Positions 17,334-26,377 of a DNA stretch of 39,367 nt are shown piece after piece. The stretch covers positions 1 to 39,367 of the forward strand of contig JAKPXO010000323.1 in NCBI GenBank assembly GCA_029567505.1, read 5' to 3'. The stretch is from Acidobacteriota bacterium. GTDB lineage: Bacteria; Acidobacteriota; Thermoanaerobaculia; UBA5066. Position 1 is the stretch's first letter. Each line of letters starts with the position of its first letter. Both the position numbers and the translations under genes were made by a program. The notes beneath the pieces were generated by a model. That model saw only the letters and a list, made by a program, of their open reading frames with translations, was not told the DNA's origin and did no database searches.

Positions 17334-17915
17334 GTGATTCGGACGTTCGTCGCGGTCCCGGTCGAGGACGCGGTCGTGAGGCGCCGCCTCGCCGGCGCGC
17401 GGAGCCTCCTTCCCGATCTCCGGGGCGTGCGCTGGGCGGCGGAGAGACAGCTCCACTTCACCCTCAAGTTCCTGGGCGACGTCGAGGAGGAGCGGATCGA
17501 GGCCGCCCGGCGGGCCACGGCGGCGGCGGCGCGCGGGGGGCCGGGCTCGTTCCGGCTCGCGCTCGAGGGGCTCGGGGCCTTTCCGCCGAAGGGCGCCGCG
17601 CGCGTCGTCTGGGCCGGCTGCGGGGCCGGCGCAGAGGCGCTCGCCTCGCTCGCGGCCACCGTCGAGGAAGCGTTCGACGCCGCGGGGTTTCCACGCGAGG
17701 AGCGGCCGTTCTCGCCCCACCTGACGCTCGCCCGGGTGAGGGACCCTCTCTCCGGGCGGCGCCTCGCGCAGGCGCTCCCTTCGGTGCCGGAAGAGCCGTT
17801 CGGAACGGTCCTGGTCGGGTCGATCGTCCTCTACAGGAGCGATCTCTCCCCGGCCGGTCCCGACTACTCCGAGCTCCTTCGCGTGGCGCTAGAATCGAAC
17901 GCTGCAACGCAATAG
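17334..17915 (+). CDS. thpR: RNA 2',3'-cyclic phosphodiesterase ThpR
   Basis: 2H phosphoesterase of 193 residues that opens 2',3'-cyclic phosphate ends of RNA (formerly called 2'-5' RNA ligase). The two catalytic HxT motifs are plain: HFTLKFLG in the first half and HLTLARV in the second. The GTG start gives the usual N-terminus VIRTFVAVPVED and is supported by a -10-like TATTCT with leaderless spacing and by the absence of any in-frame ATG nearby. It is divergent from the M64 peptidase. The acyl-CoA dehydrogenase gene follows 33 bases later with its own ribosome-binding site and may be co-transcribed or served by a TAGAAT inside the end of this gene (17890-17895). Confidence 0.92.
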   Translation: MIRTFVAVPVEDAVVRRRLAGARSLLPDLRGVRWAAERQLHFTLKFLGDVEEERIEAARRATAAAARGGPGSFRLALEGLGAFPPKGAARVVWAGCGAGAEALASLAATVEEAFDAAGFPREERPFSPHLTLARVRDPLSGRRLAQALPSVPEEPFGTVLVGSIVLYRSDLSPAGPDYSELLRVALESNAATQ

Positions 17916-17948
17916 AGGCCCCCTCCGGGCCGGATGAAGGAGAGAACG

Positions 17949-19091
17949 ATGATCGACTTCTCCCTGACCGAGGAGCAGCAGGCGCTGCAGGAGCTGGCCC
18001 GGAAGTTCGCGCGCGAGGAGATGGCCCCGAAGGCGGCGCACCACGACGAGACGGGCGAGTTCCCCGCCGAGATCGCCAAGAAGGCGTGGGAGCTCGGCCT
18101 GATGAACACCCACGTCCCGCCGGAGTACGGCGGAATGGGGCTCGGCGTCCTCGACGGCTGCATCATCACCGAGGAGCTCGCCTGGGGCTGCACGGGCATC
18201 GCCACGGCGATGGAGGCGAACGCCCTCGCCGCGGCGCCCGTCATCGTCGCGGGGAGCGACGAGCAGAAGAAGGAGTTCCTCGGCCGGCTCACCTCCGAGC
18301 CGCTCTTCGCCGCCTACGCCGTGACGGAGCCGGGGGCCGGCTCGGACGTCGCGGGGATTCGGACGAAGGCGCGGAAGGTGGGCGACGAGTACGTGATCGA
18401 CGGGGCGAAGATGTGGATCACGAACGGCGGTGTCGCGAACTGGTACTTCGTCCTCGCCTACACCGACCCCGAGAAGAAGCACAAGGGGATGTCGGGCTTC
18501 CTCGTCCCGCGCGACACGCCGGGGATCACCGTCGGCAAGAAGGAGCAGAACCTCGGGCAGAGGGCGAGCGACACGCGCGGCCTGACGTTCGAGGAGGTGA
18601 AGGTCCCTGCGAAGTACCGCCTCGGCAACGAGGGGGACGGCTTCCGGATCGCGATGGCCGCGTTCGACCACACCCGCCCGCCGGTCGCCTCCGGGGCGGT
18701 CGGCCTCGCGCAGAGGGCGATGGACGAGTCTGTGAAGTACGCGAAGGAGCGGAAGACGTTCGGCCTGCCGATCGCCGCCTACCAGTCGATCAGCTTCATG
18801 ATCGCGGAGATGGCGATGAACATCGAGGCGGGACGCCACCTCGTCCGCCTCGCCGCGTGGGCGATCGACGCCGGGAAGCGGAACACGAAATACGCGGCGA
18901 TGGCGAAGGCCTTCTGCGCCGACATGGCGATGAAAGTCGCGACCGACGCGGTCCAGGTCCACGGCGGCTACGGCTACTCGCACGAGTACCCGGTCGAGAA
19001 GCTGATGCGCGACGCGAAGATCTACCAGATCTACGAGGGGACGAGCCAGATCCAGCGGCTCATCATCGCCAAGGAGACGTTCGAGCGCTGA
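17949..19091 (+). CDS. Acyl-CoA dehydrogenase (short/medium-chain type)
   Basis: FAD flavoprotein of 380 residues for the first alpha,beta-dehydrogenation of acyl-CoA. Signatures: [14 protein letters not shown] (substrate/FAD site), [32 protein letters not shown] and the C-terminal [10 protein letters not shown] with the catalytic-base Glu at about 363, the position used by short- and medium-chain enzymes. The start [10 protein letters not shown] at 17949 is preferred over a Met five codons earlier because AAGGAG lies six bases upstream and the family begins here. Its stop overlaps the start of the acyl-CoA synthetase gene, so the two are coupled. Electron-transfer flavoprotein genes are not in the window. 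Confidence 0.95.
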   Translation: MIDFSLTEEQQALQELARKFAREEMAPKAAHHDETGEFPAEIAKKAWELGLMNTHVPPEYGGMGLGVLDGCIITEELAWGCTGIATAMEANALAAAPVIVAGSDEQKKEFLGRLTSEPLFAAYAVTEPGAGSDVAGIRTKARKVGDEYVIDGAKMWITNGGVANWYFVLAYTDPEKKHKGMSGFLVPRDTPGITVGKKEQNLGQRASDTRGLTFEEVKVPAKYRLGNEGDGFRIAMAAFDHTRPPVASGAVGLAQRAMDESVKYAKERKTFGLPIAAYQSISFMIAEMAMNIEAGRHLVRLAAWAIDAGKRNTKYAAMAKAFCADMAMKVATDAVQVHGGYGYSHEYPVEKLMRDAKIYQIYEGTSQIQRLIIAKETFER

Positions 19092-20587
19092 GCCTCCTCG
19101 AGAGGATTGGCGCGCACGGGGAGCGGGCCGCCGTCGTCGACCGCCACGGGCGGACGACGTACGGCGGCCTCCTCGCGTCCGCGGACGCCGTCGCCTCGGC
19201 GCTCCTCGCCGGTCGCGCCTCGCTCGAGGGGGAGCGCGTCGCGATCCTCGTCGGGCCGGGCGCTCCCTTCGTCGCGGCGCTCCTCGGCGCCTGGCGCGCC
19301 GGGGGCGTCGCGGTCCCGCTCGCGCTGTCGCACCCTCCCGCGGAGCATGCGCACGTCCTCGACGACGCGGGGGTGACGCTCGTCCTCGCCGACCCGGAGA
19401 ACGTCGGGCGCCTCGCGCCCCTCGCGGCGGAGCGCGGAGCCCGCCTCCTCCCGCTCGAGGAGGCCGCACGCCCGTCCGCGGCGCGGCGAACGGCGCCGCC
19501 CCCGGCCGCGGAGGACCGGGCGCTCATCCTCTACACGAGCGGGACGACGGGGAGGCCGAAGGGGGCCGTCCACACGCACGGGAGCCTCGCGGCCCAGGTG
19601 GCCTCGCTCTCCGCGGCGTGGGAATGGAGCTCGGACGACGCTCTCCCGAACGTCCTCCCGCTCCACCACACGCACGGCCTCGTGAACGTGACGCTCTGCG
19701 CCCTCGCGAACGGCGCCCGCGTCGAGATGCTCTCCGGCTTCGACGCGGAGGCGTGCTGGCGGCGGCTCGAGGAGGGCGGCCTCTCGCTCTTCATGGCGGT
19801 CCCGACCGTCTACGCGAGGCTCGCCGCCGCGTGGGAGGCGGCCGACGCCGCGGCGCGCGCGAGGCGGAGCGAGGCCTGCCGCCGGCTCCGGCTGATGGTC
19901 TCCGGATCGGCGGCGCTCCCGGCACCGCTCTTCGAGACGTGGGAGAGGCTCTCGGGCCACCGGCTCCTCGAGCGCTACGGCATGACCGAGATCGGGATGG
20001 CGCTCGGGAACCCGCTCCGCGGCGAAAGGGTCGCGGGGACGGTCGGAGCGCCTCTCCCGCTCGTCGAGGTCGCGCTCGTGGACGAGTCGGGCGGGGCGTG
20101 TCCCGACGGCGCGCCCGGCGAGCTGCGCGTGAAGGGGCCGACGCTCTTCCTGGAGTACCACGGGCGGCCGGAGGAGACGGGGAAGGCGTTCGCCGACGGC
20201 TGGTTCCTCACGGGCGACGTCGCGGCGCGCGAGGCGGGCCGGTTCCGGATCCTCGGCCGCGCGTCGAGCGACATCCTGAAGACGGGGGGCTACAAGGTCT
20301 CAGCGCTCGAGATCGAGGACGTCCTGCGGCTTCACTCCGCCGTGAAGGACGCCGCGGTCGTGGGCCTCCCCGACGAGGAGTGGGGCGAGCGCGTCGCGGC
20401 TGCGGTCGTGACGGGCGGCGCGCCGCTCTCCCTCGACTCCCTCCGGGCGTTCGCCCGCGAGCGGCTCGCTCCCTACAAGCTCCCGACGCGCCTGCTCGTC
20501 CTCGATGACCTCCCGCGGAACGCGATGGGGAAGGTGACGAAGGCGGCCGTCCGGACGCTCTTCGGCGCTCCGCCACCCGGCCGCTAG
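19088..20587 (+). CDS. ACSF3/MatB-like acyl-CoA (malonyl-CoA) synthetase, probable CTG start
   Basis: AMP-forming acyl-CoA ligase of 499 residues. The ATP motif [18 protein letters not shown], the A5-type motif [25 protein letters not shown], the hinge region [21 protein letters not shown] and the acylation-site Lys in PRNAMGKV are all present. [12 protein letters not shown] and the hinge wording resemble ACSF3 and malonyl-CoA synthetase MatB, so malonate or methylmalonate is a likely substrate. There is no in-frame ATG, GTG or TTG before the conserved N-terminus ([19 protein letters not shown]). The best start is CTG at 19088, overlapping the dehydrogenase stop as CTGA, with AAGGAG 11 bases upstream. 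Confidence 0.88.
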   Translation: MSLLERIGAHGERAAVVDRHGRTTYGGLLASADAVASALLAGRASLEGERVAILVGPGAPFVAALLGAWRAGGVAVPLALSHPPAEHAHVLDDAGVTLVLADPENVGRLAPLAAERGARLLPLEEAARPSAARRTAPPPAAEDRALILYTSGTTGRPKGAVHTHGSLAAQVASLSAAWEWSSDDALPNVLPLHHTHGLVNVTLCALANGARVEMLSGFDAEACWRRLEEGGLSLFMAVPTVYARLAAAWEAADAAARARRSEACRRLRLMVSGSAALPAPLFETWERLSGHRLLERYGMTEIGMALGNPLRGERVAGTVGAPLPLVEVALVDESGGACPDGAPGELRVKGPTLFLEYHGRPEETGKAFADGWFLTGDVAAREAGRFRILGRASSDILKTGGYKVSALEIEDVLRLHSAVKDAAVVGLPDEEWGERVAAAVVTGGAPLSLDSLRAFARERLAPYKLPTRLLVLDDLPRNAMGKVTKAAVRTLFGAPPPGR

Positions 20588-20590
20588 AAT
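20585..20590 (+). promoter_or_regulatory. Candidate -10 hexamer TAGAAT for the cyclase gene
   Basis: TAGAAT, whose first three bases are the synthetase stop codon, lies 11 bases before the cyclase ATG. It predicts a leader of only about four to five bases. Confidence 0.4.
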
Positions 20591-20601
20591 CCCGTGGAAC
20601 G

Positions 20602-22203
20602 ATGCCCTATCTCGTACGGTCCTCGGGCGCCGGAGCTCCCGACGAGCGCTTTCCGCTGAAGCCGGGCGGCAACACCGTCGGGCGCTCCCGCGAGAACGAC
20701 GTCGTCCTCCTCGACGCGAGCCTGTCGCGGGTCCACGCCCGGATCGACGTCGAGCCGGACGGGTCGAGCGTCCTCGACCTCGGAAGCCGCAACGGGACGT
20801 TCGTCGGCGGGCTCCGCGTCCTCCAATGCCGGCTCAAGCACGGAGACACGCTGCAGCTCGGGGAGCTCCCGCTCCGGTTCGAGGAGGAGACGTCCCCGGC
20901 CCGGTCGGGCTACTCCTCCCCGGAGATGACGCTCCACGGCCTGATCGGGGCGGGCGCGGAGATCGACAAGACGTCGGCGATCCAGCTCCGCGGCGCGCTG
21001 CCGATGCAGCGCTCCGAGGCGAAGCTGAAGATCCTGCTGACCGTCTCGCAGATCCTCTCCTCGCCCGAGCCGGTCGACGCGGTCCTGCCGCGGATCGTCG
21101 AGCTCCTCCTCCAGATCCTCGACGTCCACCGCGTCGCCCTCCTCCTCATGGAGGAGGGGTCGGACGAGCCGGTCGCGAAGGTCGTGCGGTCGCGGAAGAC
21201 GATGACCGAGAGCGACTCGTTCTTCAGCCGGAGCATCGTGCGGCACGTCTTCGAGCGGGGGGAGGGGCTCGTCAGCGACGACGCGCTCGTCGACCCGCGC
21301 TTCGCCGGCTCGGCGACGGTCGCCGGAGACTCCATCCGCTCCTCGATGGCGGCGCCCCTGAAGGCGGGCGAGCGGGTGATCGGCGTCCTCTACGTCGACC
21401 ACCGCTCGATCCCGAACCGCTACTCGAGGGAGGACCTCGAGTTCCTCGGCGCGTTCGGCAGCCAGGCCGCGCAGGCGATCGAGAACGCGCGGCTGACCGC
21501 GAAGCTCCAGGAGGAAGCCGTCCGGCGCTCGAGCCTCCTGCGCTTCTTCCCGCCGTCCGTCGTCGGTCCCCTCATGGGCTCGGCCGACTTCGGCGCCCGG
21601 GTGCGCGACGCCGACGTGACGGTCCTCTTCTCGGACATCAGCGGCTTCACGGCGATGTCCTCCGAGCTGGCGCCCCGCGAGGTCGTCGACCTCCTGAACC
21701 GCTACTTTCCCGTGATGGCCGACATCGTCTTCCGCCACGAGGGGACGCTCGAGAAGTACATCGGCGACGCGCTGATGGCGATCTGGGGCGTCCCCGCCCC
21801 GCACGACGACGACGCGGACCGGGCCCTCTCGGCCGCGCTCGAGATGCGCCGCGCGCTCGAGCGGCTGAACGCCGCCTGGGGCGAGGGGCGGCGGCTCGAG
21901 ATCCACGTCGGCCTCAACTCCGGCCCCGTCGCGTTCGGGAACATCGGCTCTCCGCAGTACGTCCAGTTCGCCGCGATCGGCGACACGACGAACGTCTCGG
22001 CGCGCGTCTGCACGGCCGCGCAGCCGGGCGAGGTCCTGATCTCGGATGCGACCCGGCGGCGCCTGACGACGTCGAGGTTCGCGCTCGAGCCGCTGCCGCC
22101 GGTCGCGGTCAAGGGGAAGACCGAGCCGCTCCTCCTCCACCGGGCCCGCTGGGCGGCGCCGGAGGAGACGCGGGAGATCGATCGGAGCGCGCCGCGGAGC
22201 TGA
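20602..22203 (+). CDS. FHA-GAF-class III adenylate cyclase
   Basis: Soluble signalling enzyme of 533 residues. An N-terminal FHA domain (about 5-95; VGRSRENDVVL, SRVHARI, GSRNGTF) binds phosphothreonine peptides. A GAF domain (about 140-300) follows, then a class III nucleotidyl cyclase domain (about 330-515). Metal-binding Asp residues are D345 (LFSDISGF) and D389 (YIGDALMA). The substrate-site K385, D461 (AIGD) and transition-state N464/R468 (NVSARV) are kept, so it is probably an active adenylate cyclase. It converges on a Ser/Thr kinase gene and overlaps its 3' end by 95 bases, and a kinase-FHA partnership is plausible. The ligand of the GAF domain is unknown. Confidence 0.92.
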   Translation: MPYLVRSSGAGAPDERFPLKPGGNTVGRSRENDVVLLDASLSRVHARIDVEPDGSSVLDLGSRNGTFVGGLRVLQCRLKHGDTLQLGELPLRFEEETSPARSGYSSPEMTLHGLIGAGAEIDKTSAIQLRGALPMQRSEAKLKILLTVSQILSSPEPVDAVLPRIVELLLQILDVHRVALLLMEEGSDEPVAKVVRSRKTMTESDSFFSRSIVRHVFERGEGLVSDDALVDPRFAGSATVAGDSIRSSMAAPLKAGERVIGVLYVDHRSIPNRYSREDLEFLGAFGSQAAQAIENARLTAKLQEEAVRRSSLLRFFPPSVVGPLMGSADFGARVRDADVTVLFSDISGFTAMSSELAPREVVDLLNRYFPVMADIVFRHEGTLEKYIGDALMAIWGVPAPHDDDADRALSAALEMRRALERLNAAWGEGRRLEIHVGLNSGPVAFGNIGSPQYVQFAAIGDTTNVSARVCTAAQPGEVLISDATRRRLTTSRFALEPLPPVAVKGKTEPLLLHRARWAAPEETREIDRSAPRS

Positions 22204-25200
22204 GGCCGAGGAGGCGTGGAAGGAGCGGGTTCAAGACGGAGCCCCGCGCCACCAGCCGCGCCGCGTCGTCGGCGGCGCCGAGCCGACCGGAGAAGAAGCC
22301 TGCGAGGAGAAACGCCTCGGCGGACGCGGGGTCGATCTCGAGCGCCGCGCGGGCGAGGTGGAGCCCCTCGCGCGCGTCGCCGGGCCTCGTCGCGGGCGTA
22401 TCCAGCCGGAAGCGGAGGAAGCGCGCGGAGCGCGAGAGGACGTGCGCGTTCGCGGGCGCGAGGCGGCGCGCCTCCGCGAACGCGGCCTGTCCGTCGGACC
22501 ACGAAGCGGTCCGGCCCGACCGCGCCGCGAGGAGGTGAGTCTCGGCGCGTACGAGCGCCGTTCCCCGTCCCTCCGCGCTCGTCGCGGAGGCCTCGACGAG
22601 GAGACGTCGCGCGGCCTCGAGCTCCTCCGTCGGGGCATCCCCGCGCAGGAGGCGGTCCTCGGCGACCGCGAGCGACGCCGTCGCGGCCTCCAGGAGGCCC
22701 GTCACCGCACCGGGGTTCACCCTCCGGAGTAGCTCCAGGCGCCGCGCCGCCTCGCCCGCGGCCGGACCGGGATCTCGCCCGGACAGCAGCGCCCACTGCG
22801 ACTCGACCGACGCGGAGACGACCCAGCCGAGAGCGTGGCAGAAGTGCTCGGCGAAGTCCTCCCCGCGCTCGAGCGCGCGCCGGGCCTCCGCGAGCAGGGG
22901 CGACGGGTCGCGCCCGCGGGAGAGACCGAACCGCGCCCGCGCGTTGAGCGTCTCCGCGAGGTTGCAGTGGACGGAGAAGAGGTTCGGGAACTCGACCGAG
23001 CAACGCCGGAACGCCTCCTCCGCCTTCGCGAAGGAGGGTGCGGGGTCGATGCCGTTCGCGGCCTCCCATTGGGCACGGTTGACCCAGGCGATGCCGACGT
23101 TGTCGAGGGCGTAGGAGAGGTCGAACCGCGAGGGAATCGTCCGCTCGGCGAGGGCGACCGCCTTCTCGAAGCGCGCGCGTGGGTCCTTCCCTTCGTTCGC
23201 GAGCTCGATGCCCCACTGCCATTCGACGTCCGAGGCACGGAGCAGGGCGAGGGCATTCGAGGGATCGACCTCGACCGCGCCCTCGCACCACCGGGCGGCC
23301 CCCTCGAGCTCCTTCGTTGCGGAGCGACCCCGGATCTGCGCGGTTTCAGCCCGGTCCCGGTAGAGCGAGCAGAGGCCCTGATAGCCGTCCGGAGCGCTCC
23401 GTGCGATCTCCACGGCCCCGCGATAGGCCTCCTCGGCGGCGTCCCAGTCGGGGAGCGCCTCTGCGTCCCGGCCCGCTTCCATCCGTTCCAGCCCGCGGCG
23501 CCGGAGCGCCCGGCCGAGGAGGAGGCGCGCCTCGTAGAGCCACGGTTTCGATTCGGCCGAAGAGCGGGCGAGGTCGATCGCACGGTCGAGGTCGCCCTGA
23601 AGCTCGGCCACGAGCGCCTCGGCGTACTCGGGAGAGTCCATCCGCGCGCCTCGCGCCTTCTCGAGGAAGTCGAGCGCCGGGTCGCGGAGAGCGGCGTCGG
23701 CCTCTTTCCGCCGCCGTTCCCGTTCCTGGGGCGTCGGCGCTGCGGAGAAGGAGCGGCGCTCCCGCTCGTAGAGGTGCGCGAGGTTGACGCCAAGGGCGTA
23801 GGCGGCCTCGGGTGTCCTCACCCCGCCGTCCCAGGCACGTTGGAGACGCTCCCGCGCCGCGTCGAGCTCGCCGAGGACGAGGTGCCCCCGGCCGAGGGCG
23901 TAGGCGCCCGGGGCGGCGGCGGCGGCGCCCATCGAAGGGAGGCGGGCCTCGAGGTCGCGCATCCGGTAGCGGACGATCGCCCGCTCGCGGTTCACGTCGT
24001 GAAGCGGCAGGAGGTGGGAGATCCAGCGGACGAGGATCTCGGTCTCCCGGACCTCCTCCCCGAGAGCCCGGGCGATCTCGGCGCGCCGCGCGGACTGGAC
24101 GCGCGCGCGGACGGCGAACGTCGCGAAGGAGACGAGGGCGAGGGTCAGTCCCGCCGCGAGGATGGCGAGCGCGGGGTTCCGCCGCGCCCGGCGGAGGAGG
24201 CGGGCGACGGGGCCCGTCGGACGGGCGGCGATCGGCTCGCCGTCGAGGAAGCGCCGGAGGTCGTCGGCGAGGGCCCGCGCGGAGTCGTACCGCCGCGCCG
24301 GCTCCTTCTCGAGGCATTTCAGGACGATCGTCTCGAGGTCGGCGGGAAGCCCCGGCGCGTGACGGGACGGGGGAGCGGGCTCCTCGGTCAGGACCCGGTT
24401 CATGACGTCGAAGGGCGTCTCGCCGGCGAACGGGAGCGTTCCCGCGAGGAGCTCGTAGAGCGTGACCCCGAGCGAGTAGACGTCGGAGCGGCGGTCGATC
24501 GCCGCCCTCCGTCCGAGCGCCTGCTCGGGCGGCATGTACCACGGTGTCCCGAGGGCGAGGCCGGTCACGGTCATCCCTTCGACGCTCGCGTCGCGGACGA
24601 GGCCGAAGTCCATGACCCACGGGCGGCTCTCGCCGTCGGGCGTCGTCTCGACGAGGACGTTCCCCGGCTTGACGTCGCGATGGACGAGACCGATCCGGTG
24701 CGCGGCGTGGAGGCCGTCCGCGACGCGCGCGACGACCTCGACGATCTGCTCGAGAGACATCCCCTTTGCGGCGTCCTTCAGGTTCCGGCCCTTCAGGAGC
24801 GGCATCGCGATGTAGAGGTGGCCCGCGACCTCGCCCACCTCCCAGACCGGACAGACGGAGGGGTGCTCGACGCGCGCCTGGGCCCGTGCCTCGACGAGGA
24901 AGCGCCGCGCGAGCTCGGGGTCCTCGTCCTTGAGGAACTTGAGGGCGACGTCCCGGCCGAGCCGCGGGTCGCGGGCGGAGAAGACGCGGCCCATTCCCCC
25001 CTCGCCGAGGAAGCCGACGAGCTCGTAACGGTCCCAGCCCGAGACGGGGAACGACGGGCATGCGCGGGTCGTCTCCGCCGGCGGGACTCCGGCCGTCGGC
25101 GGGGTGGCTCCGGCCGGGGCGTCGGGATCCGCGACGCCCACCGGCCGGACCAGGGTCTCGGCCTCGTGAGCGCCGCTCGCGTGGGCGCCGCCGTTCTCGG

Positions 25201-25213
25201 GCTCGCGGTCCAT
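22109..25213 (-). CDS. Transmembrane Ser/Thr protein kinase with long repeat-rich C-terminal region
   Basis: Hanks-type kinase of 1034 residues. A disordered N-terminus of about 60 residues is followed by the kinase domain (about 62-325) with glycine loop GEGGMG at 70-75, Lys 92 (VALKFL), HRDVKPGN at 178-185, DFG at 202-204 and the GTPWYMPPEQ activation segment. One membrane helix (about 347-369) follows. The outer roughly 650 residues are Ala/Leu/Arg-rich helical hairpins of TPR style and probably lie in the periplasm. The final 25 residues are a Pro/Gly/Ser tail that overlaps the cyclase gene on the other strand. It follows phosphofructokinase by 13 bases and is the last gene of its operon. 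Confidence 0.93.
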   Translation of the reverse strand: MDREPENGGAHASGAHEAETLVRPVGVADPDAPAGATPPTAGVPPAETTRACPSFPVSGWDRYELVGFLGEGGMGRVFSARDPRLGRDVALKFLKDEDPELARRFLVEARAQARVEHPSVCPVWEVGEVAGHLYIAMPLLKGRNLKDAAKGMSLEQIVEVVARVADGLHAAHRIGLVHRDVKPGNVLVETTPDGESRPWVMDFGLVRDASVEGMTVTGLALGTPWYMPPEQALGRRAAIDRRSDVYSLGVTLYELLAGTLPFAGETPFDVMNRVLTEEPAPPSRHAPGLPADLETIVLKCLEKEPARRYDSARALADDLRRFLDGEPIAARPTGPVARLLRRARRNPALAILAAGLTLALVSFATFAVRARVQSARRAEIARALGEEVRETEILVRWISHLLPLHDVNRERAIVRYRMRDLEARLPSMGAAAAAPGAYALGRGHLVLGELDAARERLQRAWDGGVRTPEAAYALGVNLAHLYERERRSFSAAPTPQERERRRKEADAALRDPALDFLEKARGARMDSPEYAEALVAELQGDLDRAIDLARSSAESKPWLYEARLLLGRALRRRGLERMEAGRDAEALPDWDAAEEAYRGAVEIARSAPDGYQGLCSLYRDRAETAQIRGRSATKELEGAARWCEGAVEVDPSNALALLRASDVEWQWGIELANEGKDPRARFEKAVALAERTIPSRFDLSYALDNVGIAWVNRAQWEAANGIDPAPSFAKAEEAFRRCSVEFPNLFSVHCNLAETLNARARFGLSRGRDPSPLLAEARRALERGEDFAEHFCHALGWVVSASVESQWALLSGRDPGPAAGEAARRLELLRRVNPGAVTGLLEAATASLAVAEDRLLRGDAPTEELEAARRLLVEASATSAEGRGTALVRAETHLLAARSGRTASWSDGQAAFAEARRLAPANAHVLSRSARFLRFRLDTPATRPGDAREGLHLARAALEIDPASAEAFLLAGFFSGRLGAADDAARLVARGSVLNPLLPRLLGLSSAARSDRSPASPPAPPSGPGGGGAARSSP

Positions 25214-25226
25214 CGCCGCCGGCGGC

Positions 25227-26336
25227 CTAGTCTCCGAAGCTGATGGCGAGGTCCCGCGCGGTCTTGATCGTGTCGCAGTCGAGCGGGACGGACTTCATGC
25301 GGCTCGTCGCCTCCTCGAGCGGGACGTAGTTCACCGTCGGCGGGGCGAGCGCGACCATGACGCCGCTCTGCCCCTCTTCGAGCGCCCGGACGGCGGCTGC
25401 GCCGAAGCGGAGCGCGAGGAGGCGGTCGAAGGAAGACGGCGTCCCGCCGCGGAGGAGGTGGCCGAGGACGACGGTCCGCACCTCGCGCCCCGTCAGCTCC
25501 TCGAGCCCCTTCATCACGCGCTCCCCGGCGCCCGCGAGCCGCTCCATCGCGCCCGCCTCGCGCGGGCCGAGCGTCGAGACCGTCCCCCCCTTCGGCTTCG
25601 CCCCCTCGGCGACGACGACGATGGCGTGGCGCTGGCCCGACTCCTCGGCGCGCCGCAGGTGTTCCGCCACCCTCTCGAGGTCGTACGGGATCTCGGGGAT
25701 CAGGATGGCGTCGGCGTTCCCGGCGACGCCCGAGTCGAGGGCGATCCACCCGGCGTAGCGCCCCATCACCTCGACGACCATGATCCGGCGGTGCGCCTCG
25801 GCCGTGGAGTGGAGCCGGTCGATCGCCTCCGTCGCGAACGAGCGCGCCGTGTCGAAGCCGAACGTGATGACGGTCCGGTCCAGGTCGTTGTCGATCGTCT
25901 TCGGGATGCCGACGACCCGGACCCCCTTCTTCGCGAGGACGTTCGCGATCGCGAGCGAGCCGTCGCCGCCGATCGAGACGAGGGCGTCGATCTCGTGGAG
26001 GGCGAAGGCGCGGACGAGCTCGTCTGTCCGGTCGACCTCGACTGTCGTCCCGTCGGGCTGCTTCACGGGGAACCGCAGGGGGTTCCCGCGGTTCGTCGTC
26101 CCGAGGATCGTCCCGCCGAGGGAGGCGATCCCCTCGACACGCGTCCGGCTGAGCGGGACGAGCCCCCCGTCGGGGAACTGCTCGGGGAAGAGCAGGCCGT
26201 TGTAGCCGTCCCGGATGCCGAAGCAGCGCCAGCCGCGGTTCAGGGCGGCGCTCACGACGCCGCAGATCACGGCGTTCAGGCCGGGGGCGTCGCCGCCCCC
26301 GGTGTTGATCGCGATGTTCCGGACTCGGGCCATCAT
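25227..26336 (-). CDS. 6-phosphofructokinase (PfkA family)
   Basis: Phosphorylates fructose 6-phosphate, the committed step of glycolysis, 369 residues. Motifs: NTGGGDAPGLNAV, GGDGSLAIA, PKTIDNDL with the catalytic Asp, and MGRYAGWIAL. The phosphoryl-donor positions read Gly in GGDGS (ATP-type) and Lys in PKTID (common in PPi-type), so the donor is not settled, although this combination also occurs in ATP-dependent members. Two ATGs stand in tandem. The first (26336) suits the AAGGGGG ribosome-binding site better. It lies between the PLP enzyme and the kinase gene, with short gaps on both sides. Confidence 0.93.
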   Translation of the reverse strand: MMARVRNIAINTGGGDAPGLNAVICGVVSAALNRGWRCFGIRDGYNGLLFPEQFPDGGLVPLSRTRVEGIASLGGTILGTTNRGNPLRFPVKQPDGTTVEVDRTDELVRAFALHEIDALVSIGGDGSLAIANVLAKKGVRVVGIPKTIDNDLDRTVITFGFDTARSFATEAIDRLHSTAEAHRRIMVVEVMGRYAGWIALDSGVAGNADAILIPEIPYDLERVAEHLRRAEESGQRHAIVVVAEGAKPKGGTVSTLGPREAGAMERLAGAGERVMKGLEELTGREVRTVVLGHLLRGGTPSSFDRLLALRFGAAAVRALEEGQSGVMVALAPPTVNYVPLEEATSRMKSVPLDCDTIKTARDLAISFGD

Positions 26337-26377
26337 GCGTCCCCCTTCCCGCCCCGCAGGGCGGACGAAGCGCGAGC

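Noticed and set aside
13602-17915. Very long plus-strand open frame spanning the DUF1302 and M64 genes
   Set aside because: It is antisense to genes with clear signal peptides and family motifs; its translation is Arg/Glu/Val-rich shadow sequence from GC-rich codon bias. Only its last 194 codons are a real gene (thpR).
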